DNA of 64,000 nt from Flavobacteriaceae bacterium. Its GTDB lineage: Bacteria > Bacteroidota > Bacteroidia > Flavobacteriales > Flavobacteriaceae. Under the pieces are notes generated by a model. The model was not told the DNA's origin. It made no database searches and worked only from the letters and a program-made list of their open reading frames with translations. Numbering within the stretch: position 1 is the first letter of the stretch; each line of letters begins with the position of its first letter. Below are positions 1 through 8,978 of the stretch, one piece after another. Location: positions 124,001 through 188,000 of the forward strand of contig JAITMD010000005.1 of assembly GCA_031277535.1 (NCBI GenBank), written 5' to 3'. The position numbers and the translations under genes are program-made.

Positions 1-319
1 CAAGTTTAATTGTAGATGATACTGTGTTTTCCATGTTTATAAATTATTATAATAGAATGTTTACTTGTTTTTTGATACAACAAGTTATCTGATAAGCCCG
101 CTAAATTAGAGAAAACTTTAAATTAATTCCGTTAAATCAGAAGAAATACTTCTTAGTTGACTCTAAACTAAAAAAGAAAATAACTAATTTTCAAAAACAG
201 AAAAAATAGATCTTACTTATTGCAGAAATAGACAAAAAAGAACAAACGAATCTCTAATTATATTATTTACTTGTGATTCATAATTTTTTAAATAGATAAC
301 GCTTATTAATAAAACGATA
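1..319. other. Gene-free 5' edge upstream of kynureninase
   Basis: AT-rich, no open frame of useful length on either strand and no RNA gene recognised. It should hold the kynU promoter, but no clean TAnnTTTG element sits at the expected distance from the kynU start. Confidence 0.5.
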
Positions 320-1609
320 ATGGCAAATAAAAACTTTATAGCTGGAGTAGAACAGGCAAGAACTTTAGATCAACAAGATGTATTAGCTAAATTCAAAGAT
401 AGATTTTATCCTTTAGCTGATAATAAGATTTATATGGATGGGAATTCATTAGGATTAGCTTCTAAAGATGCTGAAGCTGCTTTATTAAAAGTAATGGAGA
501 TCTGGAAAAATGAAGGAATCTTAATTTGGAATGCAGAGAATGGACATTATTTTAACTATGGAAAAAATATTGGAGCTCGTGTAGCAAAGCTAATTAATGC
601 AGAAGCAAATGAAGTAATGATTACAGCAAATACCACTCTTAATATTCATCAAGCCATTGCTACTTTTTGGAAACCGACAAAAGAACGTTATAAAATTTTA
701 GTTGATGATCTAAACTTCCCAACAGATCGCTATGCTGTAGATAGTCAGATTGCATTAAAAGGAATGAAGGTAGAAGATGTCATTAAGATAGTAGAAAGTG
801 CTGATGGTATTTTCATTGATGAGGATGCTGTTATTGAAGCTATGACGGAGGATGTTGCTGTTATCTTATTACCTTCTGTATTGTACAGAAGCTCTCAACT
901 ATTAGATATGGAGCTCTTAACAAAAGAAGCACATCAAAGAGGAATCTATATTGGTTTCGATCTTTGTCATTCTATAGGGTCAGTACATCATAATTTTAAA
1001 TCAATTAATCCTGATTTTGCTGTTTGGTGTAACTATAAATATTTATCAGCAGGGCCAGGTGCTACTGCGGGTATGTTTGTCAATAAAAAACACTTTGCCA
1101 AAGAAGTTGGTTTAGCAGGATGGTTTGGGAATAAAGATGAGACTCAGTTTCAACTGAAACATCAATTTGATCAAGCAAGAGATGTAACAGCATATCAAAC
1201 AGGTACACCTAATATGTTTTCTATGGCACCATTAGAAGGTGTAATGAATATTTATGAAGAAGCTGGAATGGAAAATGTACGTGCAAAATCGTTAAATCTT
1301 ACAGCGTATATGATGTATTTAATTGATACACGATTAAATGAATATGGTTATTCTTATACTAATGAAACTGAAGATCACAAAAGGGGAGGGCATGTAGCTT
1401 TAGTACATGAAGAAGCTTATCGTATATGTATGGCTTTAAAGGCTCATAATATTATTCCTGATTATAGAGAACCTAATGTAATTCGTTTAGCACCTATTGC
1501 ATTATATAATTCTTATGAAGAAGTTTACCAATTAATAGACGCTTTAGAAAATATTGGAAAAAATAAAGAGTGGAATAACTTTAGTCAAGAGCGCACGATA
1601 GTTATCTAA
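320..1609 (+). CDS. kynU: Kynureninase
   Basis: A pyridoxal-phosphate enzyme that hydrolyses kynurenine (or 3-hydroxykynurenine) to (3-hydroxy)anthranilate and alanine, in tryptophan breakdown or de novo NAD synthesis. At 429 residues it has the family's normal length. Seen: the N-terminal YMDGNSLG stretch, a D-x-C-H region (FDLCHSIGSVHHN), and the motif NYKYLSAGPG in which K240 is the expected PLP Schiff-base lysine; the C-terminal IRLAPIALYNSYEE region is also typical. No other kynurenine-pathway gene is in the window, so its partners (dioxygenase, monooxygenase) must lie elsewhere. It is followed directly by a strong bidirectional terminator. Cytoplasmic. Assignment is firm; pathway direction is inference. 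Confidence 0.95.
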   Translation: MANKNFIAGVEQARTLDQQDVLAKFKDRFYPLADNKIYMDGNSLGLASKDAEAALLKVMEIWKNEGILIWNAENGHYFNYGKNIGARVAKLINAEANEVMITANTTLNIHQAIATFWKPTKERYKILVDDLNFPTDRYAVDSQIALKGMKVEDVIKIVESADGIFIDEDAVIEAMTEDVAVILLPSVLYRSSQLLDMELLTKEAHQRGIYIGFDLCHSIGSVHHNFKSINPDFAVWCNYKYLSAGPGATAGMFVNKKHFAKEVGLAGWFGNKDETQFQLKHQFDQARDVTAYQTGTPNMFSMAPLEGVMNIYEEAGMENVRAKSLNLTAYMMYLIDTRLNEYGYSYTNETEDHKRGGHVALVHEEAYRICMALKAHNIIPDYREPNVIRLAPIALYNSYEEVYQLIDALENIGKNKEWNNFSQERTIVI

Positions 1610-1620
1610 CAAATTAGAAT

Positions 1621-1665
1621 AAAAAATAGAGGGAAGACACTTGTTGTATCTTCCCTCTATTTTTT
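1621..1665. terminator. Bidirectional intrinsic terminator
   Basis: Perfect stem AATAGAGGGAAGA / TCTTCCCTCTATT flanked by A-run on the left and T-run on the right, so it works for kynU (+) and for the convergent aminopeptidase gene (-). Confidence 0.9.
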
Positions 1666-1676
1666 ATTTCATTGTA

Positions 1677-3455
1677 CTAAATAGCTTTTGTCTTTTCTTT
1701 TAGCCAACTTGCTTCTTCCGCTGTCAACTTTGGAGTTACTGAATCGTATACCCATTGATTATAATTATTTAACCAATCAATATGCTCTTTTCCTAATAAA
1801 GATTTTTCTATTAAATCGGTTGCAATATAACAGATAGTCAATGTTTCGAAGTCCATAAAGTCACCAAACTGATTTGATGCAAGATCTTTAGAAACTACTA
1901 AATTCTCTATACGAATACCATGTTTTCCTTCTCTATACAAACCTGGTTCAATAGAAGTTACCATACCTGGTTCAATAGCTATATCTGTAGCTGTACCATT
2001 AAACACATGTGGTCCTTCATGTACATTCAAGAAGAAACCAACACCATGTCCTGTTCCATGTCCATAATTACGCATAGTTGCCCAAATAGGTCTTCTTGTT
2101 ATTGCATCAATCTGATAACCTCTTGTCCCTTTTGTATAAATAGCCATAGAACCTTCTATAGTACCTTTTAATACAATCGTATAGTCTTCTTTTTCTTCTT
2201 GTGTTAGTTCTCCTAAAGAGATTACACGCGTAATATCTGTTGTACCTGTTTCATATTGACCTCCAGAATCAACCAATAATAAACCTCTTGGTTCTAATTG
2301 ATAGTTGCTGTGTTCTTCAGCTTTGTAATGAGGTAAAGCCCCGTGATCTTTATAACCAGCAATCGTATCAAAACTGATATCTTTAAAACCTGGTTGTGCT
2401 GCACGTAAGTCTTTCAAATAATCAGCAATGCTCATTTCAGATAAATTACCTGTGGCAACATTTTCTTCTACCCATTTGAAAAATTTAGTCATGGCTACAC
2501 CATCATTAATCATAGCTTGACGTTGGTGACTAATCTCTACTTCATTTTTAATTGCTTTCAACATAGTTGAAGGATTCATATCTTCTATAATTTCAACAGA
2601 AGTAGGAATAGAATCATAAGTAGCAAAACAAGTTCGTTTAGGATCAATTAAAATACGTTCTCCTGCAGGTAAAGCTCTTAAAGTTGTTTGTACCTCATTG
2701 TATCCTTTTAATGATACACCATAAGAAGCTAATTCAGCTTTAACTTCTTCACTCACTTTTACAGCATCGATAAATAATACAGCTGTTTCTGCTGTAATCA
2801 ATACAAAACCTAATGTTACAGGATTACATTTTACATCAGTCCCACGTACATTTAATACCCAAGCTAAATCATCTAAAGAAGATATTAAGTGGCAAGTAGC
2901 ACGTTTTGCTTTTAATGTTGCACGTACAGCTGTCAGTTTATCTATTGTGTTTTGTCCTGTAATAGATACAGGTAGAGTATAAGCAGGTTTAGTAGGTAAA
3001 GCAGGTCTACCTTCCCAAACTGGGTCTAATAAATCGTGATGTCCATTAATAACAAAACCGTGTGGTTCTAAAATTGATTTTACTGAATTAGCAACTGCTA
3101 AAGATGCTAAATTACCATCAAAAGCAACAGTTGCAGGTGCAGTAAATTGGTCTTTTATCCAAGTAACATATTCTGGTGCATGTTGTACTTTTAATTTTAC
3201 TAATTCGAATCCGCTATTTGCCAATTGCTCATTTGCTTGTACAAAGTAACGAGAGTCTGTCCAAAGGCCAGCAAAGTTTTGTGTAATTACTAAAGTACCT
3301 GCTGAACCTGTAAATCCAGAAGTCCAAGAAATACATCTATAATGACTTGGTAAATATTCACTGATATGTGGATCTGAAGAAGGAATAATATAAGCATCAA
3401 TTCCTTTTTCTTTCATTAAAGAACGTATCGCTGCTAATTTTTCTAAGTGTGTCAT
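1677..3455 (-). CDS. pepP: Xaa-Pro aminopeptidase (M24B, long form)
   Basis: A cytoplasmic metallo-aminopeptidase that removes an N-terminal residue preceding proline. The 592 residues have the three-part layout of eukaryotic-type aminopeptidase P: two creatinase-like N-terminal domains (to about residue 300), the M24 pita-bread catalytic domain and a C-terminal M24_C cap (WLNNYNQWVYDSVTPKLT). Metal ligands are visible: D396 in LLVDSGG, D407 in GTTDITR, the His of GTGHGVG, and two Glu in SIEPGLYREGKHGIRIEN. Monocistronic; it shares a terminator with kynU. A near-consensus -7 element (TACCTTTA on the minus strand, 3475-3482) lies just upstream of the ATG. The symbol is by family, not by orthology test. 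Confidence 0.93.
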   Translation of the reverse strand: MTHLEKLAAIRSLMKEKGIDAYIIPSSDPHISEYLPSHYRCISWTSGFTGSAGTLVITQNFAGLWTDSRYFVQANEQLANSGFELVKLKVQHAPEYVTWIKDQFTAPATVAFDGNLASLAVANSVKSILEPHGFVINGHHDLLDPVWEGRPALPTKPAYTLPVSITGQNTIDKLTAVRATLKAKRATCHLISSLDDLAWVLNVRGTDVKCNPVTLGFVLITAETAVLFIDAVKVSEEVKAELASYGVSLKGYNEVQTTLRALPAGERILIDPKRTCFATYDSIPTSVEIIEDMNPSTMLKAIKNEVEISHQRQAMINDGVAMTKFFKWVEENVATGNLSEMSIADYLKDLRAAQPGFKDISFDTIAGYKDHGALPHYKAEEHSNYQLEPRGLLLVDSGGQYETGTTDITRVISLGELTQEEKEDYTIVLKGTIEGSMAIYTKGTRGYQIDAITRRPIWATMRNYGHGTGHGVGFFLNVHEGPHVFNGTATDIAIEPGMVTSIEPGLYREGKHGIRIENLVVSKDLASNQFGDFMDFETLTICYIATDLIEKSLLGKEHIDWLNNYNQWVYDSVTPKLTAEEASWLKEKTKAI

Positions 3456-3746
3456 TGATTGAATTTATTTGAGATAAAGGTACGAAGTCTTTGTGATTTG
3501 GAATAGGAGAGGTTGTTAAAAAATTCTGTGAAGGAACAAGGTATAATATACTTTGAAAATATTTTCTAAAAAAACTCTTTCTCTTAAGAATGAAACCTAA
3601 CGTTATATTTGACAAAAGTCAATTATGTTGGGGGTTTTCTTAAATTTATTCAGTTAATTAGCTTCTGTTTTAAGTTGTACTGAGTCGAAACTTTTGTTTT
3701 CAACTTTATTCACTTGATAAAGCCTTGTTATGTTATCCAAAATGCT

Positions 3747-4424
3747 ATGAAAACAATTCTACAAATAATTTGTCTATTATTTTCAATATCCTCAATTGCA
3801 CAGAATTTACTATTTGTTAATTTTGAATCAAGTGAGAGTATAAACAGTGATTTTCATTTGTATACAAACGATTCTTTAATATATAAATACTGTGAATCGC
3901 AGAATAAAGAGGATAATCAACTTAATAACTTAGAAATAGGAGAGTATAAGATTTTATTTAATTCCATTAACGGAATTGATTCATTAAATGTTAGCTTCAG
4001 TGCTAATAAAGATTTTCAAATTATTGAACTTTTTACGGAGAGAATAGATTTTGAAAAAGTAAAAAAGACAGAATCTGTTATTGAGGGCTTAAAAAATGAT
4101 GAAAAGCTAACTCTGTTATATTCGAATATAAACTGTTATACACCAAAAGAGCTTAAATTAACAATTGTAAAAAAGAATGGTATCTATTACGAGCTAAAAA
4201 ATAACAAACAAAAAAGAATTAAAAATAGGGTTCTCACTTTCTTAATAAATTATGAGAAAATTATACGAACCGGAAGATTTGAAAACGATTTACATCCAGA
4301 ACTTGTTACAATTTCTACTGCATCAATAAATTATGAATTAGTAAAAAATAATAACACAATTTATTGTCGTAGAATATCTTCAAACTGGAAAGGTATCTAC
4401 GAAATTGAGAATTATTTATGGTAA
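3747..4424 (+). CDS. Secreted protein of unknown function
   Basis: Not recognised. The ORF track starts at 3714, but ATG at 3747 gives a clean signal peptide (MKTILQIICLLFSISSIAQ, cut after SIAQ), so that start is preferred (225 residues). The mature part is Asn/Lys/Glu-rich, mixed alpha/beta in appearance, with two Cys (NCYTPKEL and YCRRI) and no known motif. It stands alone between a minus-strand aminopeptidase and a convergent PTS-like gene. Expected to be periplasmic or exported; no T9SS C-terminal domain is visible. Confidence 0.7.
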   Translation: MKTILQIICLLFSISSIAQNLLFVNFESSESINSDFHLYTNDSLIYKYCESQNKEDNQLNNLEIGEYKILFNSINGIDSLNVSFSANKDFQIIELFTERIDFEKVKKTESVIEGLKNDEKLTLLYSNINCYTPKELKLTIVKKNGIYYELKNNKQKRIKNRVLTFLINYEKIIRTGRFENDLHPELVTISTASINYELVKNNNTIYCRRISSNWKGIYEIENYLW

Positions 4425-4466
4425 AAACATCTGTGAATAACACTCTTTCGATGGAGTTTCTATAAA

Positions 4467-5483
4467 CTAAAACAATTTCATATCCCCATCTTTGATCCAT
4501 TGCTTCTTTTTCATTACATAATAGATTAGATAAGATAAAATTGCAGGTAAGATGATCTGCAAGCTTAAAATGGCTAATAGGATATAAGAGGTAGAGTAGG
4601 AGTCTTTCATGGCATTAAAGGTTCCTATTTGCCCAACTAAGCCACAACTTCCCATTCCAGATTCTAAAGCAGTGTTCTGCATATCAAAAAATAAAATAGC
4701 TATTGGCCCTAATACGGCTGATGCTAAGGTTGGAGGGATCCATATTTTCCAATTCTTATAAATATTTGGTACTTGTAGCATACTGGTACCAATGCCTTGT
4801 GCTAGTACACCTTTTATACCATTGTCTCTATAGCTGATAGTAGCAAAACCGATCATTTGTGCACAACAACCTATAGTTGCTGCTCCTGCTGCCAAACCAT
4901 CTAATTGCAACATCAGACATAATGCAGCAGAGGAGATAGGTAAGGTCAGTACTATACCAACAATTACTGCTATAACAATTCCCATGATTAGGGGATTAGA
5001 TTCCGTAGAGAGTATAATAACTTGACCAATCCACTGCATCAACTGATTGACACTTGGCCCTATTAACTGTGCTAAAGCAACTCCAACTAAGACAGTCACT
5101 ATAGGGGTAACTACGATATCTATTCTTGTTTCCCCAGCTACAGCCTTTCCTATTTCTACCGCAATAATAGTTGCTATAAATACACCTAATGGGCCTCCTA
5201 ATTGATAAGCTGCTACACCTACTACTGCAGAAGAGAACAACACTAACTGTGGAGCGCGTAAACTATAGGCAACAGCAAGGGCTATTACTGGACCTGTAGC
5301 CTGATTAGCAAAAGGCCAAACGACTTCTTTTAAAAAGGAAACACTGAATTCTTCTCCTATTGTTTTAAGGATGGTTCCTACTAATAGCGTAGCAAATAAT
5401 CCATAAGCCATAGCTCCCATAGCATCAATAAAGTATCGCTTACTTGAGATTTGTATATCTTTTCTTAGAAGAAATTGTTTCAT
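4467..5483 (-). CDS. PTS-type sugar transporter subunit IIC (PTS_EIIC_2 family)
   Basis: An integral membrane protein of 338 residues, about 9-10 hydrophobic segments, starting RKDIQISSKRYFIDAMGAM and continuing with Gly-rich membrane segments (GPLGVFIATIIAVEIGKAVAG) characteristic of the stand-alone EIIC_2-like family (PF13303 type). Seen: only the membrane subunit; no EI, HPr, IIA or IIB gene lies nearby, and phosphotransferase systems are generally absent from this phylum. It may therefore transport by another mechanism. Substrate unknown. It converges on the secreted protein upstream (gap 42 bp). Confidence 0.8.
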   Translation of the reverse strand: MKQFLLRKDIQISSKRYFIDAMGAMAYGLFATLLVGTILKTIGEEFSVSFLKEVVWPFANQATGPVIALAVAYSLRAPQLVLFSSAVVGVAAYQLGGPLGVFIATIIAVEIGKAVAGETRIDIVVTPIVTVLVGVALAQLIGPSVNQLMQWIGQVIILSTESNPLIMGIVIAVIVGIVLTLPISSAALCLMLQLDGLAAGAATIGCCAQMIGFATISYRDNGIKGVLAQGIGTSMLQVPNIYKNWKIWIPPTLASAVLGPIAILFFDMQNTALESGMGSCGLVGQIGTFNAMKDSYSTSYILLAILSLQIILPAILSYLIYYVMKKKQWIKDGDMKLF

Positions 5484-5707
5484 TAATTGTGTTGATTAAG
5501 TAGAAAATATTAGGTCTGTTGTCGTTTATATCACAGTAAGACTAAACGGAGGCTAATTTATTAATAATTTAAGGAGGAATGGATTACTATTTAGTGTCAA
5601 TATTATTCTTAAATTAGTATTGTTTTTAACGAGAATAGAGTCTTATGATTTGCCATTGGTAAAGAATTTTTAATATCTATTCCATTAATAATCTAAAAGA
5701 AAATAGC

Positions 5708-6214
5708 ATGATAGTTAACATTGATAAAAAAATAAAAGAATGGAAAAGTGAAGCTGAATCTGCAGATGATTATATGTATGGTTTGGCAAATAATTTATTA
5801 GAGTTTAAAACAATAACGAATCTTGAAAAATATATCTCAGACGATGCTGAGAATTACTATGATACGGACTGTTATAAACAATTGCTTGAAAGTATAGCTG
5901 AAATTATACATCCTGAAATAGAAATATTTGATATTACAGCTATTAATTGGATGTTTAAATTCAAAATAAATGGAAAGGAAGTAGAGATTAAAATGAAAGA
6001 TCCTGAAACAGATTGGCTACAAGAAGAATTTATAGATCAGTTAAATGAATTAATAGGGACTACACAAACCAGTAAAAAATTAGAAAAGGTGTACGCTACA
6101 AGTGAAAGTAATGCTGATCAATGTTTTGATTTATGTTTTATCAGTAAGAAGACTCTTAATTTATTAATCAATAACGAACCAAGATATGCATTTAATAGTG
6201 CTGATTATAATTAA
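5708..6214 (+). CDS. Acidic hypothetical protein
   Basis: Not recognised. 168 residues, strongly acidic, no signal peptide or membrane segment, so probably cytoplasmic. Contains SADDYMYGLANNLLEF near the N-terminus and IHPEIEIFDITAINWMFKFKINGKEVEIKM in the middle. It lies 47 bp before a DUF2004-like gene that has its own promoter. Size, composition and neighbourhood resemble the small stand-alone proteins often found among immunity-type genes, but nothing in the sequence proves this. Confidence 0.65.
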   Translation: MIVNIDKKIKEWKSEAESADDYMYGLANNLLEFKTITNLEKYISDDAENYYDTDCYKQLLESIAEIIHPEIEIFDITAINWMFKFKINGKEVEIKMKDPETDWLQEEFIDQLNELIGTTQTSKKLEKVYATSESNADQCFDLCFISKKTLNLLINNEPRYAFNSADYN

Positions 6215-6225
6215 TCAAAATATTA

Positions 6226-6233
6226 TACTTTTG
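6226..6233 (+). promoter_or_regulatory. Putative sigma-A -7 element of the DUF2004-like gene
   Basis: TACTTTTG fits the Bacteroidota -7 consensus TAnnTTTG and lies 28 bp before the ATG at 6262. Confidence 0.6.
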
Positions 6234-6261
6234 GCAAGGTAAAAAGTTATATAACAAACAA

Positions 6262-6822
6262 ATGACAATAATCAAAAAACTCTACTCTTATTTATCTTCT
6301 TCAAAAGGTTCAGTTAAACAAATCACAAGTACTGAATTACCTTATTTTGGAGAAATTAACTATGCTCAACTTGATGAACACTACTCTACAGAGATAGAAT
6401 TTGATAGTTTTAGACTTAATCTTTATTTGGGCTTTAAGAGTAAAAACATACATAGGGAAGAGATTGAAAGTGTTAAAGAGTTTTTAGAGCATATTTCTGT
6501 ATTTGATATTCAGAATAGAATAGAAATCAATAATGATTTAAACAATGAAGGAGAAGCTAAAGAATATGTAGACTTTTATATTGATGAACTCGAAGAGGAG
6601 GAGTTAAGTGAGATTATAGATTATCATAATCTAAATGAATCAAAAGAACAGCAATTGATCAATAAACTCAGATTAGTAAGTATAGGTCTTTATTCTGATG
6701 ATAATCAGCATGATGGTGTTTTTGAATATTCTATTGAGATTGATGAAGTAATGAGTAATCAAGTATTAGTGATTTATACTGATATAAATGGAAACATAAA
6801 TCATATAAGTTGGGAAAGTTAA
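6262..6822 (+). CDS. DUF2004-like protein
   Basis: 186 residues, cytoplasmic, acidic. The opening ELPYFGEINY, the middle stretch EEELSEIIDYHNLNES and the ending FEYSIEIDE...LVIYTDINGNINHISWES match the general pattern I know for DUF2004 proteins (lpyFG...DYSI...LLVV...G....ES). Function unknown; the family commonly occurs as small single-domain proteins near toxin or immunity loci. It has its own TAnnTTTG promoter and is followed by a hairpin terminator at 6876-6903, so it is monocistronic. Family call is from memory of the pattern, not from a search. Confidence 0.7.
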   Translation: MTIIKKLYSYLSSSKGSVKQITSTELPYFGEINYAQLDEHYSTEIEFDSFRLNLYLGFKSKNIHREEIESVKEFLEHISVFDIQNRIEINNDLNNEGEAKEYVDFYIDELEEEELSEIIDYHNLNESKEQQLINKLRLVSIGLYSDDNQHDGVFEYSIEIDEVMSNQVLVIYTDINGNINHISWES

Positions 6823-6875
6823 TTTAATGAATAGTGTCCATTAATATATTTTGACCTTAATAACAATACAAATAA

Positions 6876-6903
6876 GGAGAGTGGAGTAGTTAACCACTCT
6901 TCC
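6876..6903 (+). terminator. Intrinsic terminator
   Basis: GGAGAGTGG / CCACTCTTC stem (one G-T pair) with an 9-nt loop, followed by CTATATTTTT; terminates the DUF2004-like gene. Confidence 0.65.
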
Positions 6904-6910
6904 TATATTT

Positions 6911-7252
6911 TTACTCACTTATACTAACTGTGTTAATAATCTTACCAATTCCTTGTATTTCCAGTTCTACTATATCATCATGCTGTAGTTTTTTGCCTAA
7001 TTAGATACCACAACAAGTACCTACCTTTCCTAAACTCCATACCTCACCAGCATGAATGGTTCTACCTTTACTAATACTAACGAGAATTTCTTCAAAGGAT
7101 TGAGAGTACTCATTAGTATTTCCTTCAGACCATAGTTATTTATTTACATTAGCTTTCATTTCACAATTATTGATATCTATTTCATCTTTTGTGACAATAC
7201 AAGGTCCTAAAGTAACAGACTGATCAAAGTCTTTAGCGGCGTTGTCAGCCTA
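6911..7252 (-). pseudogene. Fumarylacetoacetate-hydrolase family protein, C-terminal remnant
   Basis: Translating the minus strand in one frame gives about 110 codons that read as the C-terminal part of an FAH-family hydrolase: KDFDQSVTLGPCIVTKDEI, then LWSEGNTNEYSQSFEEIL, then ISKGRTIHAGEVWSLGKVGT, ending KLQHDDIVELEIQGIGKIIN and a normal stop at 6911. Two TAA stops interrupt it, at 7136-7138 and 7001-7003; both fall where homologues have Glu (N-G-E before LWSEGN, G-x-E-L-G before KKLQ), consistent with GAA to TAA changes. A third stop lies at 7250-7252 and no N-terminal half is left. Not in the ORF track because it is broken. Dead gene, catalytic domain truncated. Confidence 0.82.
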
Positions 7253-7367
7253 ACCTTTTCTACTAAGTACATATTTATTTCAATCTATATTTGATTTTTT
7301 TAGTAAGCAATAATCTTTTGTTTGTCTTTTTACGCAAATAGATTATATTATTTTATAAAAATTAACA

Positions 7368-7375
7368 TATATTTG
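7368..7375 (+). promoter_or_regulatory. Putative sigma-A -7 element of the lemA operon
   Basis: TATATTTG, a full TAnnTTTG match, 18 bp before the lemA-like ATG at 7394; implies a very short 5' leader. Confidence 0.65.
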
Positions 7376-7393
7376 TAGTAAATATTTATAAAA

Positions 7394-7921
7394 ATGGTGG
7401 TTATATATTTTGTAATTGTAGCGATTTTAATTGTTTGGTGGATAACAACTCATAATAGTTTTATTCAAAAAAAGAATAGAATTAAAGAATCTAATAGTGC
7501 TATATCAGTCATGTTAAAACAGAGAAGTAGTTTGATTCCCAATATAGTTGCTTCCATAAGCAAATATGTAGATCACGAAAGCGAAACACTTTATCGCGTT
7601 ACTAAAGCAAGAGGTAGTAGTATGGAAGGAGATAATGTAACTGAATTAAATATTCCATCTATCAAATTACTATCGGAACAATACCCTAATTTAAAGGCTG
7701 ATACACAATTTATAAAATTATTGGATTCTTTAGAGGAAATGGAGCTTCAGATTCAAGCCTCTCGTAGATCTTATAATGCTGCTGTTGTAGCTTACAACAA
7801 TTACGTGCAAATGTTTCCTTCTTCTATTATTGCCTATACAAATGGTTACAAGACAGAAGAACTCATCGAAATTACAGAAGAAGAAGCCGCTAATGTTAAT
7901 GTTAAATCCTTATTTAACTAA
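7394..7921 (+). CDS. lemA: LemA family protein
   Basis: 175 residues with one N-terminal transmembrane helix (VVIYFVIVAILIVWWITTH) followed by the LemA helical domain: NSFIQKKNRIKESNSAISVMLKQR, then SLIPNIVASISKYVDHESETL, and later SRRSYNAAVVAYNNYVQMFPSSIIA, all hallmark stretches of the family. LemA proteins are membrane-anchored helical-bundle proteins whose biochemical role is unsettled. First gene of a three-gene operon: its TAA overlaps the ATG of the DUF3137-like gene by one base (TAATG), which implies translational coupling. The family call is firm. Confidence 0.9.
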   Translation: MVVIYFVIVAILIVWWITTHNSFIQKKNRIKESNSAISVMLKQRSSLIPNIVASISKYVDHESETLYRVTKARGSSMEGDNVTELNIPSIKLLSEQYPNLKADTQFIKLLDSLEEMELQIQASRRSYNAAVVAYNNYVQMFPSSIIAYTNGYKTEELIEITEEEAANVNVKSLFN

Positions 7922-8967
7922 TGGATACAACAGAAATAGAAAAGCTTGAATTAGAACTGCAAAATGCATTATTTGAAATTAAAAAGAGAAGTAAAGTTCT
8001 TACTCTTTTTAGAGTACTTTCTTATGGAGGGAGTCTTATTTATTTTTTAGGTGTTCTTGTTGTTTTTAATATAGGTTTTCTAACAAACCCTAAATTAGTT
8101 AATGCAATAGATAACACAACTGTTTTATCCATAATAATTCCCCTTTTTATATTAATTACAATTGGTAGTGCTGGTTCAAGTTACTATTATTCCAAATATA
8201 TTTCTACAGAACAGGAAGCAATAATAAGAATTGTAAACAAGCTTTTTCCTGATGCTGAATATACTAATAGCACGGGATCATTTTCTGTCTCTAAACTAAT
8301 GCTAAGTAATCTTTTTGGCAATATGGAGCGTGAAAAGGTAAGTAGTTATTCTCATGGAACTCTTAAACTAAAAGGGGATCGTTCTCCAATAGTATTGAAC
8401 GATATTTCTGTTGGAAACAGTAAAATAGATTATTGGCTATTCAAAACTTCTATTGGAACTCTGTTGGTTGTTATGAAGTATATGTTTAAGGGAATGTTTT
8501 CTAAGCGATTAGAAAATCTTACTACTAATTTTAGAGGTGTTTTCAATGTTATAACTTTAAACAAAAAGGTAGAGGGTATAGTTATTATTGTACCAGATCA
8601 TTTAGAAAAACACATCGATTATTTGGCTAAGAGTATTCAGCAATTGAGTAATAGAGAAGGTATCAATCTTATTAAAATGGAAAATATTGATTTTGAACAC
8701 AAATTTTCTGTTTATACAACAGATGACATATTAGCACGCTATATTCTTACTCCTGCAAGGATGGATGAAATAGTAAAACTAAAAGGAGAGTATCACAGAG
8801 ATATGATGTTTTCTTATGCTTTTAATCAATTTTATATGGCTATAAGTATGCCTGAAGGACTTTTAGGATTAGATAGTGAGAAAATTAATAAGGACAATAG
8901 TGTAGCAGGTTTTTATGCTAATGTTTCTTTAGCAAAGAATGTAATAAATAATTTAAGTAATATATAA
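7921..8967 (+). CDS. DUF3137-type membrane protein
   Basis: 348 residues: an N-terminal coiled stretch, two transmembrane helices at about residues 40-62 and 72-98 (SYGGSLIYFLGVLVVFNIGF; VLSIIIPLFILITIGSAGSSYYY), then a long soluble domain. The soluble part, with a GDRSPIVLNDISVGN stretch and a later FKGMFSKRLENL...F.G.F region, resembles DUF3137 proteins, which typically neighbour lemA. Start codon overlaps the lemA stop. Function unknown; likely forms a membrane complex with LemA. Family assignment is moderate. Confidence 0.7.
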   Translation: MDTTEIEKLELELQNALFEIKKRSKVLTLFRVLSYGGSLIYFLGVLVVFNIGFLTNPKLVNAIDNTTVLSIIIPLFILITIGSAGSSYYYSKYISTEQEAIIRIVNKLFPDAEYTNSTGSFSVSKLMLSNLFGNMEREKVSSYSHGTLKLKGDRSPIVLNDISVGNSKIDYWLFKTSIGTLLVVMKYMFKGMFSKRLENLTTNFRGVFNVITLNKKVEGIVIIVPDHLEKHIDYLAKSIQQLSNREGINLIKMENIDFEHKFSVYTTDDILARYILTPARMDEIVKLKGEYHRDMMFSYAFNQFYMAISMPEGLLGLDSEKINKDNSVAGFYANVSLAKNVINNLSNI

Positions 8968-8978
8968 TAAAGAGTACT

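Noticed and set aside
1920-2171. 83-codon plus-strand ORF inside the aminopeptidase gene
   Set aside because: Antisense shadow of a well-supported coding region.
3397-3615. 72-codon minus-strand ORF overlapping the start of the aminopeptidase gene
   Set aside because: Lies across the aminopeptidase start and its promoter region, no family features.
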